From the NCBI GenBank assembly GCA_030374805.1, contig JARGSG010000124.1, positions 61,808-125,807 on the forward strand: DNA of 64,000 bases, in the 5' to 3' direction. The notes beneath the pieces are model-generated. The model saw only the letters and a program-made list of their open reading frames with translations, ran no database searches and was not told the origin of the DNA. A program made the position numbers and the translations under genes. Position 1 is the stretch's first letter, and each line of letters opens with the position of its first letter. The DNA is from Gracilaria gracilis (taxonomy: Eukaryota; Rhodophyta; Florideophyceae; Gracilariales; Gracilariaceae). Positions 55,030 to 64,000 of the stretch are shown here, piece after piece.

Positions 55030-57605
55030 CTTTTTCTTTTTTTTTTTCAATCAGTTGCTGGTTTATTCATAGTGTTCCCAATACCCTATGAAGAGCAGCA
55101 GGGTAACACTGTCAAGGTGTAAACTAACTTCGTCAATTACGAACCAACGCATTCATTCTTACTACTTATAGCACAGATTTACAACTGTGCTTCTTCCAGT
55201 ACCTCTAGTATTTCGGTCGCCTCCTGCCTCTCTCCAGGTGACCAATCTTCCATTCCGAGTAGTACTTTCAGTCTTCCGTACTTCCAGTACTCGTGTCCAA
55301 GTACATCACGTGCCCCCAATGGGTTCGCTGGGAACTCATTGAAGTACCATCGGATACCCATCATTCTGTGCGCGACTTTTCGCAACCGAAGAACGGGTGG
55401 GTATTTTCCATTTGCCGCACACGGGATTTTGCGAACGCGTCTTGCCGAGGCAAGTTTCCACTCCACATCCCGTATCCTTCCTATTCCCGTTGTACACACA
55501 TTATCAATTTCAGATCGCAGTGCCAAAGTTGAAGGATGCGCATTATACAGCGACAGCTGCCGACACGCTTGGTTCACCTTCAACTGTCGCGATCTGTGTT
55601 CCAAGTCAAGGTTCAATGCCTTTTCACGACACGATTGATAGTGCCGTAGACGTTTGGAAGCGAGTACAATTCGTCGCAGAGCCGCAGACTCTAAACGAAA
55701 ATGTGCACGCATCATTGGCACCCGATATGTTCCAAACCGAGATGCCATTTTTCCAAGAATCAGTTTGAAGAACGTTGCTTTAAGCTTCACTATCGCCATT
55801 TCCAAATGTAGCGTGAGCGGTACAAGATGCAACGCATATTCGTGAATCGACCTCACAAATGCGCGGCACAAACTCACACAGCTGCGCGTTTCAAATCCAT
55901 TCCGGTGCAGACCAGCACCGGCTAGGCTTCCCAATCGACGTTGAGAATTTTGTACCCCTTCCATGTGCTTGTCGGCTCTTACTCCATTGGTGTTCAGAGA
56001 CAACCCCAGATATACTGCACTACTTACCACGCTCAGCTCATCGCCAGCAAGTTTGAATACTGTAGAGTGATTTTTGTTTGTAAGCAGTTGCAGTACCATC
56101 GACTTGCCATTTGCAGTGTTCCACGGCATTTGCATTTCTTTGCCCCAACTACTGCATATGTTTAGTAGTTGTTGCAGCCCGCTATCAGTCTTCGCCATCA
56201 GAATCACATCGTCGGCAAATGCACTTGCACCTCGATCCGACACATGATATGGCACCTCCTGCACTCGATATAGCATGGAATCAATATACATGTTGAACAA
56301 TCTACAGCTGAATGGGTCGCCTTGGGGAACTCCAAAAGTCATTTGTACTTGCTCATCTTTCCAATTTCCATTTATGAAAACGTTGACTGGTTGCAGCAGC
56401 AAAGTAGTCATTGCCGCATGCTTCGGTTGTAACCTCGATGCGCACACTTGCGACAATAGTTTATGGTTCACTTTGTTGTACGCCTTCGTTAGGTCCAGTA
56501 CTGCCACACGCGCGTGGCCGTTTGTGATGATGTTACTCACCTCCACAATCGATTATTCCGTTCCATTGTACTTTGAGAACCCATACTGATACTCATGAAA
56601 CTCGATATAGTTCACCACAATCGAGTTTAATGCAGCCGAAATTGCTTTACGCAAGTGCGACAGAATAGATATCGGTCGGTAGTTGGATGGTACCGAGATG
56701 TCGCCTTTCTTGTATATGGGCGATATACGTGTCTGCCGCAACGCTAAAGGTATATATGCCAATTTGCCGCACGCCCGCCACAGCTTGAGAAGCGGCAAGC
56801 GCACAAAGTTGGACTGACCTGTAGCATTTCCGACGCCACGTTATCGCGGCCAATCGATCTTCCCTTCTTTGCATCCTTGATCGAATTTTCCAATGCAATC
56901 CGGAACGAGTCCGGAACATCAAATGTGAGTGCTTTAACCCCACATTCTAGTGGCTGGTACTCGGCAATAAACTCAGCATAGTTCTGTGGGTCTAATGGAT
57001 TTCCACGTTCCAGTGCCCGTCCGCTATGTTGAGATCGTAATTTCAACACCGAGTTGATTCGATTCACTGTTTGAGATGCTGTTTCGTCCTCAGCGGTGTC
57101 AAGAAATTCGTCCAACAGTTTTCTCTTCTTTGGCCGACAACGACGTTTAATGAATCGGTCAATCACCTTGTACACATTCCACATTTGAATGTTGCCACTT
57201 CGTTTCCATCGTTTGTAATAGGTAGATCGCACACGACTCAACTGGTCCAGACTAGAATCCCAGAAGAAACGATATCGGTCAGGACGCATTGATAGAGAAG
57301 TGATCCAGGGGCTACTGATTGTGTCCACAAGTTCGGTACAAGCATCCTCCAGATCCTGTTTTGAGGTTGTGTGGTCAAAACGTGAACCCATATTAGGCAA
57401 ATTGGCTTTGTAATACGTCTGAGCGTCTTCGATTTTGTCCACGCATTTGAGTTGCGCCCTCGAAATCTTCGGTTTCAGAGGGGAAAATTGAGTTGTCATC
57501 CAGTCAATATCTGCAACAACCATGTTGTGATCCGAGACCGCATCCCACGATCCACTTGCTGTTGCTACATTTCGAACAGAAACTCGCTTCCCTATAAACA
57601 TCCTG
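55030..57605 (-). mobile_element. Longest LINE copy: endonuclease end, reverse transcriptase, C-terminus
   Basis: On the minus strand: the end of an AP-type endonuclease (SWDAVSDHNMVVADI, about 57540-57490), a linker, RT motifs SPIYKKGDISVPSNYRPISIL (about 56725), VAVLDLTKAYNKVNH (about 56505), VPQGDPFSCRLFN (about 56330) and AFADDVILMAK (about 56220), then the C-terminal domain to EVLEEAQL (55179), the 3' UTR and the A-tail at 55030. A shift lies near 56810 and an in-frame TAA at 56553. It lacks ORF1 and most of the endonuclease. No target duplication was found. Confidence 0.9.
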
Positions 57606-58520
57606 CCAGGCCAAAATATGGCCAAAATATGGCCGTCATTACTCTGGGAAAAGGCTTTTATTTTTATATCTAAATTATGACGAAAAAATGGCCAAATGAT
57701 GCCAATTTTAGGCCTTTTATCGTATGCCGAAAAAAGGCCGGCTAACAGAAGACAACTTTGGTACCCAAGTAGTACGAAATACTCTGTTCCTGAACGGACT
57801 ATATGTGGCCCAGTGGCAACCAAAAACGGTCTGTATATGTCCTCAATAAGAACCAAAGTGTGCCAGTAGTAGATCGCAAATTTTCCTAAATCAACATGTA
57901 GTGCTGCCTATTTGTGTACAAGATCATGTCCAAAATAGTACGGATACTGGTGTACGATATACCTTTCTGACATGGCCGAGGAGAGACCCCTCCATTGGGA
58001 CATTATGTGTCCCAATTCTTTACGATAAATGGCCAAAGAGATACCATGAAGCAGCCCGTACATAGGCGATAGAAGTAGCAATGGGCCTTTATTACGCCCA
58101 TTAGCGTCTCAATGGCGGCATAACGTCGAGCTAAGAAGGACTGCTTGGTATAAAGCAAGACAGTATCAATTGTTTACGTAGAAACACCTTCCTTGAAGGA
58201 CTCTTTCTTTTCACGACATCTTACCTGGAGCCTTGTCATGGTCGTATGATACAACTCGTATCTATATAGAGAAAAACGTACAGAAACAACCAGACAATCA
58301 GCACCACATTAATAGATCCATGACAATGTAAAAGAAGATTGTGAACGGTTGTGGGGGAAACAGAGTTCAAGACGCATGAGAAACCGCAACGCATATCTTT
58401 GGAAAGAGCTAGAATTAGAATGTTGAGTAGATGAAAATGAAGAGACGTGCTCGAAATAGTACAGTGTGAACTTGGGGAATAGGAATTCAAGCGATACTGA
58501 ATAGTGTCGCTAGCACCTGA
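57606..58520. other. Noncoding, with short GGCCAAAATAT repeats
   Basis: GGCCAAAATAT is directly repeated at 57610-57632, and GGCC-containing words recur to 57740. No protein supported. Confidence 0.4.
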
Positions 58521-59695
58521 TCAGTTGTCAAGTGACTTACGGGGACGCGGTGCACGAAATCCATGTTGCTTCGTCTTCTTCAGCGCCTTCATAATCGTGT
58601 TTCGCAATCCATTGCGCTTACGTTGAGATTTAACAACGCGAGAACCTTTCGAGACGGGAACTGGAAAAATGTCATCACTTCCAATTGAATCCTCGGTATC
58701 GTCTTTTTCCAATCTTGAGCTTGAACGCGGAGTTGAGTTGCCGCCCGTGTGCAAAGCTGCATTCTTCGGCTTCTTGATACCAATACGCGTACGCTGTTCT
58801 TTCTCGGGTTCGCCCTCGGATTGTTCAGACTCAAAACTCCCAGAGTCCTCAGACCCCCGACAGACAGTTCATCTACCTCTGCTTGTTCATCATTTCTTCC
58901 TCTCTCCTGCTCCCCATGATCTTCAGAAACGTTGTGTTCTTGAATCGGTTCTGGCGGGCAAGCCAAGTTTTCAAGGATATGGCGCCGGACATCGCGACGG
59001 TCTTGATTAACATCCCCTCTAACGACGTTTCCACGATGCTGATTTCTATGCTGTGCTCGTTGTAACTGCTTGTTCTGGCAAGATCCCGCACAAAGTTTGG
59101 CTTGCTGAAAAGGATTGGCAGTGGTAGCAACTGTAGGTGCAGCGGTAGGTGCAGCAGAGCTCTCCTGCCCCTGAGGTCCAGAACTAGTCTTCATGCTCTT
59201 CTTCTCTGCCTCGAATTTGGTCTTCTTATCACGTTGCATAGACTCCTTGATGAATTCAGTAGCAATCCAATGGTTCTGAGCGGCTTGGAGAACTGGGAAC
59301 TTTTCTTCAAGCTTCCGTTTCAATGTCAGGAGTTGACTCGCATACTCGATCTTCACGGAGGTGAAGGTACGTTTGCCTCCCTGCAGACCCAAACGTTGGT
59401 ACAAGTACGATCTTATGAGGTCCTTGATGCTGTTGGCCATTTGCGGATACACCGGATAATTCTTACTAGAAGACACATCGTCGGAAATGCTCTCTCGGTA
59501 GAGACGGTTGAAAACCAAACGCGCGGATATTAACGTCCCAGTAGGACGGCCTGGCAAATCTGTCTCCTTCATTCGTCGCTTGTACGCCGCAGTGGGTATG
59601 CCAAGGGAGTTGGGAGGCACCGCAAACACGGTCGAACCCTGATGGTGATGGTTGTTGCTGTTGCTTGCTTGTTGCGCAGAAGTCGTGTTCATATC
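58521..59695 (-). pseudogene. Partner gene of the Tnp2 element, unknown function
   Basis: Likely start MNTTSAQQASNSN at about 59692; a GTATGC...CTGCAG stretch just upstream (59851-59710) could be a 5' UTR intron. An N-terminal conserved-looking block (PTGTLISARLVFNRLYRE, KDLIRSYLYQRLGL) is followed by a helical region (KRKLEEKFPVLQAAQNHWIA), an Ala/Thr-rich linker and an acidic stretch. A shift in a GGGGG run near 58855 leads to a basic C-terminus (SQRKRNGLRNTIMKALKKTKQ) ending at 58521. It is divergent from the transposase, like the second protein (TNPA-like) of many CACTA elements; that analogy is inference. Confidence 0.5.
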
Positions 59696-59990
59696 AGCTG
59701 TGACCTGCAGGATGATATGGGAACCCATACTGAATGACGAGTCTTGCTCGAGGAGAGCATGGGGGAACAAAAATATGAAATGGTGAGAACAATGCACACG
59801 GACCGTAGTGAAACACAAATAAGAGGAAAAGAGGTGAGAAAATGCATACCTGTAAAGCTGTCTCGAGGTGTTGCCCGGCGCTGCTACTTGCTGCAGTCGG
59901 GTACAATGCGATGGTAAGGTAGGTAAATGTGAATACGGAGTCTTCGAGAGGCCGTTTTAATCCTGTGGATGAAGAAAGAGTTGAAACACA
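59696..59990. promoter_or_regulatory. Divergent promoter region between partner gene and transposase
   Basis: About 300 bp separate two outward-reading genes. No TATA element was recognised. Includes the possible intron of the minus-strand gene. Confidence 0.4.
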
Positions 59991-62900
59991 ATGGAAATGG
60001 AAGGCAAGGACGATGCGAGCTCGATAAGGAAAGAGGAGGGAGAGATCGACGTAGAAGTGGAGGCTGTAGAAGTTCAACCGTTGACGCTATGGTCTACGGA
60101 AGGAAGAAGAGAACCAGGGATCACATGGAGGTGGACGGGGGGGACCCAGACAGAAAAACGCTGGTCACTCATGTTGTTGAAGTACTAAGACCCCCGGGGA
60201 AAGCGCGCGGGATTGGTTTCGCTTGGGGAAGAAGCGGAGCGCAAGCTGGGCAGATTCTTGCCCTGATCTGGTTTCAAGCGGAGCTAAAATATATCAAGTT
60301 CGGTAGTCCGAATTTCAAAGTTCAAAAAGGGTTTGCACAATTTCTACCCTTGATGTGGACGTCCAGTAATTATTCCGATGAAGGATTGACACACATTGAA
60401 ATTTTGTGTTCAACAACATTATTAGACGACTCCAAAGGTCTGGTTGTAATATCCTTAAGAGATCTTTGTTGTATTGAAAGATAATGCTTGGTGATGCCCT
60501 TAAACTCAGAAAGCGAAGAAGCCGGTGGGAGCTTTGTGCTGAGAGCGCCGACGAGGAACCTCCGGTACTCCGAGACCCTCAGTTGTCCTACCGTCATGAT
60601 TCGGATGAAGCGGATGAAGAAGTCTCTCCACCAAGAAAAAGAAGGTGTCGATGGGAGTACCAAGTTAGCGACAGGAATACAGCTGCATCATCTTCAGGTG
60701 ATGCTGTACGTCAGGAAGCTCTACCGTATCCGACGTCTGTGCCAGTTCATACACCGCAGGTCATGGAGAACTGTAGCTCACCCCAACCAAGCATTGCCTT
60801 CATTGCAAATGGTAGTGGAGATCAGTGTTCTTTGCCCTCCAATGTCGTGCAAACTGCCCCTAATCTTTCCATACAGCTAAAGCTATCGGATGGGGACGAT
60901 ATGTCCTCTTCCTCTCTTCCATCTTCTTCACTGCCTCCACCTTCGTTGGAGTCGGACTATCAAAGCTTTGTTGATGTCGAAGAAGAGGAGACTTTTGAAG
61001 ATGAACCATTATCAGCTTGCGCATTGGAGTTCAAAAGACTTAGTGCCTTTCTATACACTTCAGAACTAGCCAGTGTCTCACAAAGAACTGTAGAGAAACT
61101 TATATTCATTGATCCAATAAGAGCTTCTGTGTCGTACAGAACTATGGCCGCCTTTGCTCAGACAAACTCCCTTGCGCAGAAGTCATTTGCTGATATGTGC
61201 CCTGAAGGCCACTGCGTAGCTAGAGGAAGAATAAAAGAACTCCAAATCTTGTCCGGTGTGTTACAAGCCATTGAAAAGAATAGGAAGCACTAAGTTCTGG
61301 TACATGCAACCTTCATCGGCTATTCGAGCACTGTGCCGGGCGAAAGAATCTTTCGAACAGCTCCAAAACGGATGGCATCGCATTAGAAAATCCGTTGAAT
61401 CAACGGAGTGTGAAGAAGGTTACCATGATTACTATCATGGCTGTATGTTTCGACGAAAGTACGGCCAATATCTGAACAATTTCGATGCCAATTCGGATGA
61501 AGTTCTTGTCTTCCTGACGTTCTCGACAGATGGTTTTGAATGCACAAGAGACAGGAGAGGTAATGCCGTTTCGTCCTGGCCTCTGGTTTCAACGGTTCTA
61601 AATTACACCCCAAAAGAAAGGGCAAGAGCAAACAACGCCCTCATCTTTGCAATTGTCCCTGGTAAACATAGCTCTGAATACTTTGATACGTTTCTTCAGG
61701 TGCTGATTGAGGACTTCCGAAGGCTGGAAAAGGGAATATCCGTGCTTTGTCACGACAATCGCATCAGAACCATACGAGGTTTTGTGACGTTCTTCACCGC
61801 TGACTGGCCTGCAGCGTCGAAGGTACTTGGCTATGTAGGCCATACTAGTAACTCTTTTTGTAGGTTTTGTATGAGGCGTAAAGAGTACGTTGGCGAATGC
61901 AAGTCGTCCTATATCATTCCTCGGGTCCCGAAACAGATCATGAAGGCATTGATGAATCCCAGACGCAGTGGCGTAACTCAGTATCGTCACAGGGATGTCA
62001 TAAACATAGAATGCGTACCAGAGCGAAATGCCAGAGACATACTATCGACATGGAAAAGTGTAAGGAATGGAGTCGAGAACAACGTGAACAAAAAGGGCAT
62101 AGCCAGAACCACTGGCACAAAGCAGATTGTCCTCTCCAAAAACTTTCCATGGACTTCAAGTACTCGTTTTCTTACGATGTCATGCATCTAGTTCTTATTG
62201 GGTGGACAAAACATGTGACAAAGTTGATGTGCGGCTATCACAACCATCATGACCAAGCATCACATTCTCCACAGTACTGCATACCGAACAGTGTCATAGA
62301 AAAGATCAATAAGCACATGGAGCGAGCTTCTAGCGGCATTCCGGTATCATGGGGTAGGGTTCCATTACCATTGAGTGACATCTCGAAGTACAAGGCAGAA
62401 GATCTTAAACGTCTGGCTGAGATGTACTTCTTGCCATACTTCCATTATTTCAAAATGGGCGAGAACAAAATCAAGCTATGGTGGCTAACCTCCAGGATGG
62501 TTTATCTCTCATTTGATTACCGGTGTGATGAGACTGCCGTTGGCGACTTGCAGCGAGTTGTTGAAGACGCATACGTTCGATTCACACACGAGTTTTACAG
62601 AAAGCCATCACAGGCCTTCTGTTTCACGCTTTCTACGCATGCCATTCTGCACTTTCCTGATCTACTCAACGAATGCGGACCACTTCCAGTTACCTCTCAG
62701 TTTCTAATAGAACGCCTTCTTGGAGATATGGGAAGGCGAATGAAAAGCAGAAACAACGTCAACTCTCATTTGTTTCATAAGAACCACAGACTGTTCACAT
62801 TGCGAATCATGAGTGGTGGGCTGGCAACGAAAACATCTGAAGAAACTAAGCTAGTTCTCGATGACACAAAACATGATTCTCGCTCGGAAACAACCAATGC

Positions 62901-63568
62901 TTCCAGCTCTGAGCGTGTAGAAACGGAAGAGATTACATTTCAAGGCCGTGGCAGAACCGAAAAGCGAGTGAATGGATTCAATGCAGTGGTCACAAAGTTT
63001 TTGTCCGACAACTTTGTTGAGGAAGTAGAGTCGTACGAGATCCGTGCTGCTAAGCAGTTTACCTCGGCTCTGATGACCACTGCTACGGACACATTCATGA
63101 TAGAGACTCAGAAGGCCTTTCAGGACAGGCAAAAATTACGAACCGATGCACGGCAGAAGTTTTGCGTTGCAGCCGAATTTGGGAGACCACAGGAGAATGA
63201 TGATGAATGAGAGGGTTCACACACGTTCTGGAGCAAGAGGTTGTGAGAAGAAAAGCTCAACTGATCTCTATTACGGAGATATTCAAAACATATTCGAAGT
63301 TGAGATTGCTCTTGCGCACCAGGATTTCAACCGTATTCTTCACGCAGCATTTTTGAGGATACGGGGGCACTATGGATGTGCGTACGATGAGTATCTTGAT
63401 CTCGTACACACAAAAAACAGACGAAGATCTGAGGTCACAATAGAACCCTCCAACTGCGTTAAGCGACCCATTGGATTCTTAGACATTTCCGGACGTCACT
63501 ACTTCTTAGACAGGTTAAGGAGAGAACATGTAATAGGATCGAGACAGGTTGAAATGCCATTTTGTTGA
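59991..63568 (+). pseudogene. Tnp2-type (CACTA-like) transposase, frameshifted
   Basis: A short leader frame starts MEMEGKDDASS (59991). The main protein runs from 60484 in four frames, with shifts near 61285, in the AAAAA run near 62138, and near 63195. Landmarks of the Tnp2 family: VLVFLTFSTDGFE (about 61505), WPLVSTVLNYTP (about 61578), FRRLEKGISVLCHDN (about 61715), VTFFTADWPAASKVLGYVGHTSNSFCRFC (from about 61785), SYDVMHLVLIGWTK (about 62172), SWGRVPLPLSDISKYKAEDLK (from about 62350) and GPLPVTSQFLIERLLGDMGRRM (from about 62680). The C-terminus has DLYYGDIQNIFEVEI and GFLDISGRHYFL. An intron may lie between 60190 and 60480. No terminal inverted repeat was found inside the window. Confidence 0.82.
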
Positions 63569-64000
63569 TCACAAAAGCGTAGTGTATCGATGAGAACAAT
63601 GACGTAGTAAATTCTGAAGGAACGGATCTTCGAGGATGTCGTGGTCCTGTTCCATGCAATGTATAAGAACATAACAATAAGCCCAATTTCATTGGTACAT
63701 ACAAGCTGTCCATATCCGAACTCGAAGAAGCAGTAGCAATCTGCGAAGTGCGTAGCTCAAAACGGGAGAAAGCGTAAAGGCGCTGCAAGCCAGACACCAA
63801 TGTAAATATATTACCCTACACATCATTTGATACAGAACAGCGGCAGTAGCAGGTGCATCGGGGTATCGAAAAGATTGCATGGCTGACGAAAACGAGCTTT
63901 GAATGCTTCAAACGGTAGGTAAATTACAAGGCATGGACACCAGTCTTCCAATACGATAGCCAGGTTTTATACATGAGCATTCTCCGTAGCAGAGTTTAAA
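63569..64000. other. 3' flank, no gene seen
   Basis: No motif recognised; the right end of the Tnp2 element may lie here or beyond. Confidence 0.4.

Overview
This window looks like a mobile-element-rich stretch of a nuclear eukaryotic genome. No confident single-copy host gene is visible. The content includes LTR retrotransposons of the Ty3/gypsy and Ty1/copia types, a LINE family with many 5'-truncated copies, a tyrosine-recombinase (Crypton-like) remnant, a Tnp2/CACTA-like transposon, and a very large DNA transposon fills the first half. Base composition is balanced, introns are few or absent, and many frames are decayed. A compact, repeat-rich algal or protist genome (for example a florideophyte red alga) would fit, but this is a guess; the sequence does not name the species.

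Positions 1-32992 read best as ONE giant DNA transposon (the outer element) whose left end lies outside the window. In its own orientation it carries: a KDZ/Plavaka-type transposase (+), an AT-hook/coiled-coil protein (-, here 'gene 3'), a fused beta-class DNA amino-methyltransferase plus SET domain (-), a protein ending in a 2-oxoglutarate/Fe(II) dioxygenase-like domain (+, 'gene 2'), a captured ketopantoate-reductase-like gene (-), a coiled-coil protein (+, 'gene 1'), and a right terminus rich in AAACTAGC repeats. Two later insertions split it. A chromodomain Ty3/gypsy element (586-5958) sits in the transposase. A 9.5-kb internally deleted relative of the outer element itself (15155-24701) sits in inverted orientation between the methyltransferase and dioxygenase genes. 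Removing both leaves about 18 kb of outer element inside the window. A transposon that carries both a putative DNA-modifying enzyme and a putative oxidative demodifier, together with a histone-methyltransferase-like domain, is the most interesting system here.

33-42 kb holds noncoding sequence with a 160-bp tandem repeat, a broken tyrosine recombinase, an unrecognised ORF pair, a LINE with a second LINE nested in it, and a chimeric copia remnant. 42-50 kb holds a 3'-truncated second Ty3/gypsy element, a 2.1-kb element with long terminal inverted repeats that contains LINE and copia pieces, and several strong hairpins. 50-58 kb holds a copia gag-protease region broken by two LINE insertions, one with a clear target-site duplication inside the zinc-knuckle codons. 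58-64 kb holds a Tnp2-type transposase with a divergently transcribed partner gene.

Nearly all genes carry stops or frameshifts. Several stops in one copy are sense codons in its relative, so the families decayed after insertion. The best preserved large frame is the inner transposase (1054 codons open).
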